Source: a virus. Taken from it: a stretch of 44,756 bases of DNA. The stretch is from the IMG/VR virus record IMGVR_UViG_3300021233_000060, positions 1-44,756 of that record; one strand, written 5' to 3'. Positions 1 through 6,782 of the stretch are shown here, piece after piece. Position 1 is the first letter of the stretch, and each line of letters opens with the position of its first letter. The notes below the pieces were generated by a model. The model saw nothing but the letters and a program-made list of their open reading frames with translations. It did no database searches and had not been told where the DNA came from. A program made the translations under genes and the position numbers.

Positions 1-18
1 CGTGTGATCTTCCGATCT
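1..18. other. Illumina adapter remnant at contig edge
   Basis: The first 18 bases match the 3' end of the TruSeq read-2 adapter (CGTGTGCTCTTCCGATCT) at 17 of 18 positions; base 7 is A instead of C. They are not phage DNA. The reading frame of the leftward gene at 19-330 runs open through them, so automated translation would append false residues. The contig therefore ends artificially on this side. Confidence 0.93.
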
Positions 19-330
19 AGCCTTGACAAGCCCCAAGCATGGCTCATTCAGCATTGTCAGCATAGCACCCACAGCGTCACCCTTGTCAAGGTGCATCAGC
101 ATATCGGCATGAAGATGTTGCAGATTAGCCACAGCATACTTGTAGCCATCACGCTTAGCGCCCCACAAAGCTACGGCATCAGCACCATTAGCACGAATGT
201 CTTGCATTTGATCAAGGCAACGCTTTAGTGGCGTCTGAATGGTGCAGAAAGTGAAAGCCATAACGTCAAGCAAACCTTGGGCATGGCTTTGAGCGTGGTT
301 GCTGATAGCGATACAGTCGCGTTGATACAT
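19..330 (-). CDS. Hypothetical protein, 3' end missing
   Basis: A leftward frame starts at the ATG complementary to 328-330, behind a good ribosome site (AAGGA about 8 bases upstream), and stays open for 104 codons until the adapter at the contig edge. The product begins MYQRDCIAISNHAQ and looks soluble and mostly helical, with several His and Met residues (HLHADMLMHL). I do not recognise the family. The stop codon lies outside the window. It follows the 419-751 gene in the same direction across an 88-base gap with a hairpin, so the two are probably co-transcribed. No function can be assigned. Confidence 0.75.
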
Positions 331-358
331 GATCGTAGTTCCTTAGTTAGCTTATGAA

Positions 359-386
359 GTAGCACCTTATGTTTAGCAGGTGCTAC
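359..386. other. Intergenic hairpin
   Basis: GTAGCACCT (359-367) and AGGTGCTAC (378-386) form a perfect 9-bp stem with a 10-base loop, between the two leftward genes. There is no following T-run on either strand, so it is more likely an RNA-processing or partial attenuation element than a classical terminator. A second, weaker inverted pair (AACAGCTAG / CTAGCAACTGTT) lies just beside it near 399-420. Confidence 0.5.
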
Positions 387-418
387 CGCTAAGTCAACAG
401 CTAGTTACCTAGCAACTG

Positions 419-751
419 TTATTCCAAGACGTAACTTTCCACAAATTCAACTTGACCGTCAAGACACATATAGATGCACTCTTGCTGCATGATTGCACAA
501 GCATAGCTAGAGATTTGACGCAAGGCTATAGCGTTATCAGGCAAAGGCCACTCCGCTGCAATGGTATAGGTCAGGCATTCGTCACGATACACCTTGCCCG
601 TCTTGTCGTCACGCCATGCGCCCCTTGATGCAGCGACATTGTATCCGCCAAACTGTTGCAGAATTGCATCCTCGACATGTGCAATCTGTTGTGACAAATC
701 TTTGCCGTCATTGTCAAACTTGGGAAGGATCAGCTTGGATTCAGTGATCAT
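419..751 (-). CDS. Conserved phage hypothetical protein
   Basis: The product has 110 residues. ATG at 751 is preceded by GGAG at suitable spacing. The sequence contains LILPKFDNDGKDL, a central FGGY segment, and WRDDKTGKVYRDE. From memory this pattern (LILP..DN.G..L ... FGGYT ... W.D..GKVY.DE) occurs in early-region hypothetical proteins of many phages, with no function I know of. No signal peptide or membrane segment is seen. It is the first gene of the leftward pair that reads away from the gene-free region, and a candidate promoter lies upstream at 780-808. Confidence 0.85.
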   Translation of the reverse strand: MITESKLILPKFDNDGKDLSQQIAHVEDAILQQFGGYNVAASRGAWRDDKTGKVYRDECLTYTIAAEWPLPDNAIALRQISSYACAIMQQECIYMCLDGQVEFVESYVLE

Positions 752-779
752 AGCATTTACTCCATTGTGTGCTATTCAT

Positions 780-808
780 TGATAAAGCGCAATCGCTTCA
801 CTTGTCAA
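780..808 (-). promoter_or_regulatory. Candidate leftward sigma70 promoter
   Basis: On the minus strand, a perfect TTGACA (complement of 803-808) is followed after 17 bases by TTATCA (complement of 780-785). The -35 and spacing are ideal; the -10 is weak and lacks the TATAACTA form of the four better promoters in this window. It lies just upstream of the 419-751 gene and would drive it. A second minus-strand TTGACA at 1110-1115 has only a poor -10. Confidence 0.45.
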
Positions 809-1349
809 TAGCACAGCTATTTATCAATAGCCCTATTTTCTGCGCCTATGGTTTTAAGCCTTTTATTTAGTCGGCGCAGTCCTTACGCCCTAGTTTCCTT
901 GTCTATTGCGGGCTACGCTACGCACCATTATCGCATCCACTCTTTCGAGTATCAACTAGGCCAAGCCGCAAGTCATTGACTTAACATCATGTAAAAGAGC
1001 ACAGGCACAGCTAGCAAGCTAGCATTTGTTGTCGCAGGTGCCTTACTTCCTGCTTAGGCTTAGTGTCGTTTTGTCTTGTGTTCCAACCTTAGAACCGAAC
1101 CGCTTACCGTGTCAACATCTATTTTCGTCTTGTCGTTAGCGCCATTGGATTGCCAGCGCCTAGCCCTTATCGCTTCCACCTAGTCAGTCCGTCTTACCGT
1201 AGCGTCTGGTTTTCTTGGGTGGTAGCGTCTTTCGATGGATTACTTAAAGCCGATAACTAAACGATACACAAGCTATCCGAAAGTATAGGTCAGAAGAAAA
1301 GTTATATGCAAAGAAATGAATGTGACTATTCCCGTGAAAACATAAGATA

Positions 1350-1387
1350 ACGCGCGTGTAGTATATACTTATGCGCGCATACGTATG
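1350..1387. repeat. Cluster of four perfect palindromes
   Basis: Within 38 bases lie ACGCGCGT (1350-1357), GTATATAC (1361-1368), TATGCGCGCATA (1370-1381) and CATACGTATG (1378-1387), all perfectly self-complementary; the last two overlap. The stretch alternates purine and pyrimidine over long runs, a composition that favours cruciform or Z-type structure. It sits in the middle of the gene-free region. Confidence 0.8.
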
Positions 1388-1657
1388 GGTAGGGTATAGA
1401 TTCAGCTTTATGGATGTGTAGTAGCTGTTGTGCATGATTGCACAGAAGTCTTGGCCTAGTCCGAAACACTATGCAAAAACACACACAAATGCTATCCAGC
1501 GCATTCCTAGTGCTATGGAAAAGCTAATGCTTCCAGTGGTTTAGCTAGTGCAATGTCTATGCAATGGCCTAACATGATGCAGGAAGGCAATGCGGGTATG
1601 CCGGGCATGGGGCATGGCACCCTGTGGCGTTAACGTATACACACAGTTACACAGAAG

Positions 1658-1790
1658 TGAAAAATTCAAGCCTTTACTACTAAGCTGTTGATATCATTAT
1701 ACTTTATAGTAGTACCTCCACACACTAAATGATCACGTAATTCCATTAATGTTGTAACACTTTGTAACATTTTGTGAGCAGGGGTGTAAT
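1658..1790. repeat. Diverged direct duplication, copy 1
   Basis: Copy 1 carries, in order, AAAATTCAAGCCTTTA (1661-1676), AAGCT (1682-1686), TGATCAC (1730-1736), AATGTTGTAACA (1748-1759), a second TTGTAACA (1762-1769) and GTGTAAT (1784-1790). The same words recur in the same order in copy 2 at offsets of 303-335 bases, which indicates an old tandem duplication with small indels. Confidence 0.6.
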
Positions 1791-1961
1791 ATTTATGCTG
1801 TTTTCTGACACTTTACACCTTGCACTACACAAAAGTGCTATGTTATGGCAGTAGTAGAGCACTAACATACTAGATAACTAGCAATAAAAAGGCTACACCC
1901 CCCGTACCCACTGGACCAGTAGCACTTTTCTGACACTTTCTAGGCTGATTCTGCAACGAAA

Positions 1962-2117
1962 TGGAAAATTCAAGCCTTTATGTGAAGCTATTTTGTGGTG
2001 TTATAGGCGCTGAAACTAAAGAAAAGCTAAATGTCAAGTGTTATTTTCATTACTTTGATCACAAAATGTTACAGTTTATTGCAATGTTGTAACATTCAGT
2101 AACACAAATAGTGTAAT
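1962..2117. repeat. Diverged direct duplication, copy 2
   Basis: Copy 2 carries AAAATTCAAGCCTTTA (1965-1980), AAGCT (1985-1989), TGATCAC (2056-2062), AATGTTGTAACA (2083-2094) and GTGTAAT (2111-2117). It also has an inverted partner AATGTTAC (2065-2072) facing GTAACATT (2089-2096), so the TGTAACA word appears in both orientations here. Confidence 0.6.
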
Positions 2118-2174
2118 GAAATCAACGTCAAGTACTTTCTATGATCAACTTTTATTTCAATGCTCATTTTGTTG

Positions 2175-2202
2175 TTGACTTGGAAGCGAAAATCGTTAAT
2201 AC
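2175..2202 (+). promoter_or_regulatory. Candidate rightward promoter for the lysis/late arm
   Basis: TTGACT (2175-2180), a 16-base spacer and TAATAC (2197-2202) lie about 155 bases upstream of the first rightward gene. A TATACG six bases later is an alternative -10. The elements are weaker than the four TATAACTA promoters. Position at the start of the long rightward arm is the main support. Confidence 0.35.
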
Positions 2203-2359
2203 TATACGCGAGGGGTGAAAACTCTGGTCCTTGAGAGGGGATCAGGGGTGAGATACTTCCATGTTGAGCTTAAGCGAAACATACTAGCTAAAACTTTAAG
2301 TAACACTTCTCCTAGTTAGACTTAAAGATAGCTTAACTAAGAAAAGTGACACTAACACA

Positions 2360-2668
2360 ATGGCTAAACATAACACTACTCGTAGAGAAACATACACAAG
2401 TGACCGTGTACTAGAGAACTTCTACGCTGACCTCATTAAAGCTTACAACTCACGTAATCCTGAGACTATACTGAGACGCATTCACTTACCTCATAGTGAT
2501 GTGTTCTACACTCGTACTGCTCTCAATGCTCACTTCGGTGAAGAGTACACTTTGCAATACGTAGAGTGGTGCATGATGAAGGAAGGCTTACTTAGTGTAG
2601 ATGATTGCTTTGAAGGCAAGGAACGCATTAAGTGGAACGAATACAAAGGTGAGAAGCTATGCAAGTAA
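2360..2668 (+). CDS. Hypothetical protein
   Basis: The product has 102 residues and is the first gene of the rightward arm. It is soluble, charged and mostly helical, with no transmembrane segment or recognised motif (NFYADLIKAYNSRNPE near the N-terminus, EEYTLQYVEWCMMKEGLL in the middle). The 3' end overlaps the endolysin start by 10 bases, so the two are translationally coupled and the product may act with the lysis genes. No clear Shine-Dalgarno is seen before the ATG. The size, predicted helices and the YVEWCMMKEGLLS segment are loosely reminiscent of small DNA-binding proteins, but I cannot support that further. Confidence 0.75.
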   Translation: MAKHNTTRRETYTSDRVLENFYADLIKAYNSRNPETILRRIHLPHSDVFYTRTALNAHFGEEYTLQYVEWCMMKEGLLSVDDCFEGKERIKWNEYKGEKLCK

Positions 2669-3108
2669 TGCGTATCAGTAAAGCTGGTATTGACCACATT
2701 AAGTCCTATGAGAAGCTTAAGCTACAAGCTTACATGCCTACTAAGCATGATGTTCCTACTATTGGATATGGTCACACTAAGGGTGTCAAGCTAGGTACCA
2801 CAATTAGTGAAGCACAAGCTGAGGCCTTCCTTCGTGAAGACTTGCAGTGGGTTGAGACTTGTGTTAACAAATCTGTAACTGTTCCAATGACTCAATCACA
2901 ATATGATGGCTTGTGTGGCTTTGTGTTTAACTTGGGTGAAGGTAACTTCCGTAGTTCCACCATGCTTAAGCATATCAATAAGGGTAATTGGGAAGCTGCA
3001 GCTAAATCTATGCTACAGTGGAACAAACAACGTACAGATAAAGGTTTAGTCGTACTTAATGGCTTAACTAAACGTAGAGCCAAAGAAGCTAAAATGCTGC
3101 TTGCATAA
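2659..3108 (+). CDS. Endolysin, T4-lysozyme-like muramidase (GH24)
   Basis: This enzyme should cut the peptidoglycan glycan strand at the end of infection. Its 149 residues match the usual size of single-domain phage lysozymes. The family signature is visible: catalytic Glu18 (SYEKLKLQAY), then PTIGYGHTKG with Thr34. The middle acid of the usual Glu-Asp-Thr triad is not at its standard spacing; Asp31 is the nearest candidate, as in relatives that read DVPTIGYGHT. There is no N-terminal signal, so export depends on the holin at 3281. The start at 2659 is chosen because AGGTGAG sits about 6 bases upstream; an in-frame ATG at 2668 is the alternative. Confidence 0.93.
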   Translation: MQVMRISKAGIDHIKSYEKLKLQAYMPTKHDVPTIGYGHTKGVKLGTTISEAQAEAFLREDLQWVETCVNKSVTVPMTQSQYDGLCGFVFNLGEGNFRSSTMLKHINKGNWEAAAKSMLQWNKQRTDKGLVVLNGLTKRRAKEAKMLLA

Positions 3109-3124
3109 GTTCCTGCTCAGTAAC

Positions 3125-3144
3125 ATGTATCATACGTGATACAT
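3125..3144. other. Inverted repeat between endolysin and holin
   Basis: ATGTATCA (3125-3132) and TGATACAT (3137-3144) form a perfect 8-bp inverted repeat with a TACG centre, 17 bases after the endolysin stop. No T-run follows. It could be an operator or a weak hairpin that separates endolysin from holin transcription. Confidence 0.5.
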
Positions 3145-3241
3145 TAAATGAGTATATGTGCCTTATATGGAACATAAGCAGATCATTTGTATCCCTATAA
3201 TATGGCATCTGTAAATAGTTTGCAATGCTGTAACTTAGCAC

Positions 3242-3269
3242 TTGACATTTCGTACACTATACGTATAAC
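3242..3269 (+). promoter_or_regulatory. sigma70-type promoter upstream of holin
   Basis: Perfect TTGACA (3242-3247), a 16-base spacer and TATAAC (3264-3269), followed by TA. The first transcribed base would fall just before the holin ATG at 3281, giving a very short leader. The -10 word TATAACTA is shared with the promoters at 16852, 33971 and 42007. A TGTAACT word lies just upstream of the -35. Confidence 0.75.
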
Positions 3270-3280
3270 TAGGCATAATT

Positions 3281-3499
3281 ATGACACAGACACCTAAACG
3301 CAATAAATCGTGGTCACGAGAAGTAGCAGGAGTAATGCTCTTGGTGCTTCTTGCTCTCATTTGTACATTCCTCTACACCAACGCTGAGCCTTTCTTTCGT
3401 GTTGTAGAGTATATCACACCTTTTGTGTTCATCTTTGCTGGTGGTGCATTTGGTGTCAAAGCTGTGTTGCAGCAATCTGTAGATGGGCAAGGTAAGTAA
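3281..3499 (+). CDS. Holin
   Basis: The product has 72 residues and two predicted transmembrane segments: about residues 16-34 (VAGVMLLVLLALICTFLYT) and about 43-63 (VEYITPFVFIFAGGAFGVKAV). It starts with a basic N-terminus and ends in a short hydrophilic tail. Two membrane spans with a charged start fit a class II holin, which opens the inner membrane and releases the endolysin. The assignment rests on topology and on position between endolysin and spanins, not on a conserved sequence motif. A strong promoter immediately upstream suggests it can be expressed independently of the endolysin. Confidence 0.8.
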   Translation: MTQTPKRNKSWSREVAGVMLLVLLALICTFLYTNAEPFFRVVEYITPFVFIFAGGAFGVKAVLQQSVDGQGK

Positions 3500-3500
3500 T

Positions 3501-3755
3501 ATGATCAAACGAATTCTGAGTGGAATTACATTGGCGCTGGGCCTACTGCTTGGTGTCTTAGCTTACGGTAAAGCTAAACAAGTACAAGGTAAAGCTGCAG
3601 CCAAAGAAGAGCTTCACTTTGATGATATGAAGAATGCCTTGAGTATTCGTAAAGACGCAGAGGTTAAGCGTAATGAAATTGAAGACACTGTTTCTCGTCT
3701 GCCTATTGAGTCTGTCCATGATGGCTTGCGCTCCAAAGGTAAACTACGGGATTGA
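3501..3755 (+). CDS. i-spanin (Rz-like)
   Basis: The product has 84 residues: a basic start (MIKR), a single transmembrane helix (ILSGITLALGLLLGVLAYG), then a charged, helical periplasmic domain rich in Lys, Glu and Asp. This is the layout of Rz-type inner-membrane spanins, which join an outer-membrane lipoprotein to fuse the two membranes in the last step of lysis. ATG at 3501 is preferred to an upstream in-frame ATG at 3483 because AAGGT lies 8 bases before it and the longer form would overlap the holin. The partner o-spanin starts inside this gene in another frame. Confidence 0.82.
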   Translation: MIKRILSGITLALGLLLGVLAYGKAKQVQGKAAAKEELHFDDMKNALSIRKDAEVKRNEIEDTVSRLPIESVHDGLRSKGKLRD

Positions 3756-3888
3756 ATCTGTAACTGCTAAGTGTGATGCTCTTCGTGAAGCTCTGCCTAG
3801 CTATTCCATTCGTGACACAGATCAAACTAAGCGTGAGGGACTTGTGTTCCTAGACGTATTTGAATCTCAGTGCGGGAGTGCAACATGA
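3673..3888 (+). CDS. o-spanin (Rz1-like lipoprotein)
   Basis: The product has 71 residues: KLK start, hydrophobic segment (TLFLVCLLSLSMM) and a lipobox ending in Ala-Cys at residue 19, so it is probably lipid-anchored to the outer membrane. The reading frame begins inside the Rz-like gene, 83 bases before its end, and continues past it; this overlap is typical of Rz/Rz1 pairs. The mature part has two more cysteines and is not proline-rich as in lambda Rz1. GAGG upstream of the ATG is a plausible ribosome site. Confidence 0.8.
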   Translation: MKLKTLFLVCLLSLSMMACAPKVNYGIESVTAKCDALREALPSYSIRDTDQTKREGLVFLDVFESQCGSAT

Positions 3889-4163
3889 AAGATACACGTC
3901 TCGTTAAAGCTGGTGTAGCAGGATACAATAAACCTAAGCGTACGCCAGATCATCCAAAGAAGTCTCATGTAGTTGTAGCTAAAGATGGCGACAAAGTTAA
4001 GACTATCCGTTTTGGTCAGCAAGGTGTAAGTGGTTCTCCTGAGAAGAAAGGTGAGTCTGCTGCATACAAGAAGCGTAGGGAAGCCTTTAAAGCTAGACAC
4101 GCAAGCAACATTGCCAAGGGCAAGCTTAGTGCTGCTTATTGGGCTGATAAGGTGAAGTGGTAA
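3885..4163 (+). CDS. Small basic phage protein, probably virion-associated
   Basis: The product has 92 residues and is strongly basic. ATG at 3885 has GGAG 7 bases upstream; a GTG at 3870 gives a longer, less likely form. The segment FGQQGVSGSPEKKG, then KKRREAFKARHASNI, then AAYWADKVKW resembles a family of small basic proteins in T4-like and T7-like phages of aquatic bacteria, in which an R..F.ARH word and a final YW..K.W are conserved (recalled, not searched). Function is not established; structural or DNA-binding roles are both possible. It overlaps the next start by one base. Confidence 0.75.
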   Translation: MKDTRLVKAGVAGYNKPKRTPDHPKKSHVVVAKDGDKVKTIRFGQQGVSGSPEKKGESAAYKKRREAFKARHASNIAKGKLSAAYWADKVKW

Positions 4164-4423
4164 TGGCTCCACGTAATTATCAACTCGAATATAAAAATTA
4201 TCATTCACGTCCTGAGAACATCAAGAAACGCGCTGAACGTAACACTGCTCGTGCTAAGATGGCTAAAGCTGGACTTGTACGTAAAGGCGACGGAAAAGAC
4301 GTTGATCACAAAAATGGTTCCACAAAAGATGGCAGCATGAAGAATCTCCGTGCTGTACCTGCAAGTGTAAATAGGTCGTATAAGCGTACCAAGACTGCAC
4401 GTAAAGTTAACCCTAAAGATTGA
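4163..4423 (+). CDS. Small HNH-type protein
   Basis: The product has 86 residues and is basic. The C-terminal half contains KDVDHKNGSTKDGSMKNLR followed by NRS, the pattern of an HNH nuclease fold (Asp-His, then Asn, then Asn), although the zinc-binding cysteines of larger HNH enzymes are absent. The start at 4163 overlaps the previous stop (TAATG); an in-frame GTG at 4157 is less likely. In other phages such small HNH proteins can be homing enzymes or packaging-associated nucleases. Here it sits between a small basic protein and the spike module, far from the terminase, so the role is open. Confidence 0.7.
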   Translation: MAPRNYQLEYKNYHSRPENIKKRAERNTARAKMAKAGLVRKGDGKDVDHKNGSTKDGSMKNLRAVPASVNRSYKRTKTARKVNPKD

Positions 4424-4442
4424 AATATAAGGAATACACTAA

Positions 4443-4724
4443 ATGCCTAGCAACCCTTTCGCTAAAGCTCTTCAACAAAATCCCACTGGCCTTGTGCGTA
4501 ACTGGGTAGCTGTAACTCCATCTGACTCTGCTGATAATGTAGGCACTGGTAATGTAGCTATTGGTCTGTACGTCACTGGCGCAGGTGCAGTTTCGTGGAT
4601 TGATGTAGATGGCAACACCATCACTGCTTCTGTCCCTGCTAACTTCTACATTAACTCGTCTGTGTCTCGCGTTAAAGCTACAGGTACCACTTCTACTGGC
4701 ATCTTTGCACTAGTGTCGGCCTAA
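4443..4724 (+). CDS. Head-spike base-like protein
   Basis: The product has 93 residues, is Gly/Thr/Val-rich and looks all beta. The words VAVTPSDSADN, GLYVTGAGAVSWI and VSRVKATGTTSTGIFAL match what I remember of the spike-base family first seen in the Rhodobacter gene transfer agent head spike (PSDSAD, then YVGGAG, then RV.ATGTTAT.I.AL). In that system the protein sits on the capsid surface and carries a fibre. The fibre-like gene follows one base later, which supports the pairing. It has ordinary codon use for this phage, unlike the gene behind it. AAGGA lies 13 bases before the ATG, a little far. Confidence 0.6.
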   Translation: MPSNPFAKALQQNPTGLVRNWVAVTPSDSADNVGTGNVAIGLYVTGAGAVSWIDVDGNTITASVPANFYINSSVSRVKATGTTSTGIFALVSA

Positions 4725-4725
4725 T

Positions 4726-6468
4726 ATGTCTAGTATCTCGCTAACACTAGGGCTTAGAGGTAGGCTCTTGAGTGGTACTCAAGTTACACTTCAAGGCACC
4801 TTGTTTGGTAATAATGAACCCGGCTTCACGTTTGAGCCTTGGGATATCACAACGCTGTATCAGGACCGCGCTGGCACTACGCCTGTAACTGCGGCGGGGC
4901 AGAGTGTGGGGCTGCGGCTTGATAAGTCTAAGGGGTTGGCGCTTGGGCCGGAAGTAAACCCTGATCCGGGATTCAACAATCCTGCGGCATGGAGCTTTGG
5001 CGGGGCAACTCCGGGCTGGGCGGTAACTGGCGGCAAGGCGGAATGTACCGCAACAGCTAGTGCCAATAGGTGGGTTTTGATCCCAAACCTACTCACCGTT
5101 GGTGCGACATATCTGATTACCGCTGACGTAATTGTAACTGCTGGCAGTTGCGCGCCTGATGTTTCTGCCGTGGCCGCACCTGATGCTACAACGAGCGGAA
5201 CGAAAAAATGGATCGTTACCGCAAGCACGCCAACGCTACAGTTTATTGGGCGGTCAAACTTCATCGGCTCGATTGACAATGTGTCGTTCAAAACTATTGC
5301 AGGCAATCACCAAGTCGCCGTAAGCGATGCCAAGCGCGGCGTATATGGCTGGATGCCGAAGGGCGGGCGGCGGAACCTGCTGACGTATACGGAGCAGTTT
5401 TCCGATAGCGCGTGGGCATTGGGCGGATCAACACTATCACCGAATGACGCAGTTGCACCAGATGGCACGACAACTGCTGACAAGATTTCCGAGGATAGCA
5501 CTACTGGTGTTCACAGGCTCCTAAACAATGCCAGTATTACTGTATCGGCTGGCATCACATGCACATGGTCTGTGTATGTTAAATCGTCTGAACGGTCTGT
5601 CGTTAGATTTGTCAATAATAACCTAGTTGGCGCGACTTTTGACCTAGCCAATGGTGCGGCTTCCTCAAATATTTCCGCAGGAATAACCCCTGCGGCGGTA
5701 TCTGTTGGTAATGGGTGGTATCGCATTTCAATTTCTGGCCTAACCGCTACGACAGCCGAGCGTATAGTGGTTCAAATGGTTGTTGGTGGCACAACGTCAT
5801 ACACTGGGGTAACAGGGAGCGGGATTTTTGTTTGGGGCGCACAACTCGAACTAGGCTCCACCGCCACCGCCTATCAGCGCGTCGCCTCGCAATACGATAT
5901 CACCGAAGCTGGCGTTCCTACCTGCTACTACGTTCAGGCTGACGGCGTGGATGATGCCTATGTGACCCCGACGATTACACCGAACACGGATAAGGTTCAG
6001 GTGTTTGCTGGCGTGCGGAAGCTGAGCGATGCGGCATCCGGGATTTTCATTGAACATAGTGCCAGCCTAGGCGCTAATAATGGGGCATTTGCAGTAACTG
6101 CACCGCTAAACGCAGCAGGATCAACATTTGGTTTTGGCAGCAAGGGGAATGCATTTGCTGCGTGGTCGGTATCTGGCGCAAGCTTCAATGCACCTGTTTC
6201 TACCGTTTTGACTGGCATTGGCGACATTAGCGCAGATACCCAGATTTTGCGGTTGAATGGGGCTCAAATACAAAACCTATCGAATGACCAAGGCGCAGGC
6301 AACTTCCTCGCATATCCCGCCTACATCTACGGTCGCGGCGGAACCACGCTACCTTTCAACGGCTATGACTTCGGCCACGCCGTCCGCTTCGGCCCGAACC
6401 TTGACGCTGCCACCATCTCACGGGTGGAAGCCCTGATAGCGCGCAACACGCCGGAGGTTTACCTATGA
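4726..6468 (+). CDS. Spike or fibre protein with sugar-binding-type domains
   Basis: The product has 580 residues. The first 35-40 residues use the AT-rich codons of the neighbouring phage genes. From about base 4850 the composition changes to GC-rich third positions (many GCG, CGG, GGG), and long antisense frames appear. The middle holds RRNLLTYTEQFSDSAW, a word common in prophage tail and fibre proteins before a jelly-roll domain, and two such domains seem present (residues about 80-160 and 210-385). The C-terminus resembles a lectin-like sandwich. It probably binds host surface sugar, attached through the spike-base protein at 4443. The sharp codon shift inside the frame suggests a new receptor-binding part was grafted onto a resident N-terminus. 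Confidence 0.75.
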   Translation: MSSISLTLGLRGRLLSGTQVTLQGTLFGNNEPGFTFEPWDITTLYQDRAGTTPVTAAGQSVGLRLDKSKGLALGPEVNPDPGFNNPAAWSFGGATPGWAVTGGKAECTATASANRWVLIPNLLTVGATYLITADVIVTAGSCAPDVSAVAAPDATTSGTKKWIVTASTPTLQFIGRSNFIGSIDNVSFKTIAGNHQVAVSDAKRGVYGWMPKGGRRNLLTYTEQFSDSAWALGGSTLSPNDAVAPDGTTTADKISEDSTTGVHRLLNNASITVSAGITCTWSVYVKSSERSVVRFVNNNLVGATFDLANGAASSNISAGITPAAVSVGNGWYRISISGLTATTAERIVVQMVVGGTTSYTGVTGSGIFVWGAQLELGSTATAYQRVASQYDITEAGVPTCYYVQADGVDDAYVTPTITPNTDKVQVFAGVRKLSDAASGIFIEHSASLGANNGAFAVTAPLNAAGSTFGFGSKGNAFAAWSVSGASFNAPVSTVLTGIGDISADTQILRLNGAQIQNLSNDQGAGNFLAYPAYIYGRGGTTLPFNGYDFGHAVRFGPNLDAATISRVEALIARNTPEVYL

Positions 6469-6782
6469 CAAGCGCCGTTTTGATCCTCCCCGCCGCCTAC
6501 CGTGACGCTGGCAATGCCTTTGGAGTGGCGCAAGGATGGGGCGAAGGCAACTTCTCCGTGCCACTGTCCGCCACTGGTCTAGAGCCTGCGACGCACTACG
6601 GGTGCCGCGCTGATGTGACAGATGGCTTCCTTGCCATGATGGCCAATCCGCCCGCCGAAGCCATGCCGCTGCTTGCCGTGATGGTGTCCAGCTTTGACGA
6701 TAACGTGCAGCCCTACTATCACTGGATTGCAACGCTTGAACTTAATGGACTAAAAAGGGTCACTCAAAATGAAGAAGTCTAA
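6465..6782 (+). CDS. Small protein of the imported spike module
   Basis: The product has 105 residues and starts within the ATGA overlap at the end of the 580-residue gene, so translation is coupled. Codon use is GC-rich like that gene up to about base 6740, then reverts. It begins SAVLILPAAYRDAGNAFGVAQGW and ends in a charged tail. I recall similar short proteins after prophage tail genes but know no function; chaperone or accessory adhesion roles are guesses. It overlaps the next start by 14 bases. Confidence 0.7.
   Translation: MTSAVLILPAAYRDAGNAFGVAQGWGEGNFSVPLSATGLEPATHYGCRADVTDGFLAMMANPPAEAMPLLAVMVSSFDDNVQPYYHWIATLELNGLKRVTQNEEV

Larger units (their letters stand above)
752..2359. other. 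Gene-free region of about 1.6 kb between divergent arms
   Basis: No reading frame here has a convincing start, ribosome site or protein-like composition; the 63-codon leftward frame at 1244-1435 looks accidental. The region separates leftward from rightward genes. It holds a cluster of overlapping palindromes (1350-1387), a palindrome at 970-982 (AAGTCATTGACTT), GCTAGCAAGCTAGC at 1010-1023, an inverted repeat TGTGCA/TGCACA at 1429-1444, a diverged direct duplication (1658-1790 and 1962-2117), repeated TTGTAACA motifs, and TTTTCTGACACTTT at 1801-1814 and 1926-1939. Three AGGGG boxes lie at about 2210-2250. Such length is unusual in a compact phage genome and suggests a control region: origin, packaging site or promoter array. 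The sequence alone does not say which. Confidence 0.7.

Noticed and set aside
486-499. 14-base match TGCATGATTGCACA at 486-499 and 1431-1444
   Set aside because: A few 14-base repeats are expected by chance in 45 kb. One copy is inside a gene, so I give it no meaning.
1244-1435. 63-codon leftward frame in the gene-free region
   Set aside because: No ribosome site, unusual Tyr/Ser/His-rich composition, and it crosses the palindrome cluster.
2197-2222. TAATACTATACGCGAGGGG resembling a T7-type RNA polymerase promoter
   Set aside because: It occurs once only, lacks the conserved middle of T7-family promoters, and no phage RNA polymerase gene is in the window. I treat it as the -10 region of a host-type promoter.
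3196-3201. Perfect TATAAT between endolysin and holin
   Set aside because: No -35-like sequence at the right distance, and a full promoter lies 46 bases downstream.
4860-6227. Several long antisense frames over the spike gene
   Set aside because: They arise from the GC-rich third positions of the plus-strand gene, have no ribosome sites and no protein-like composition.
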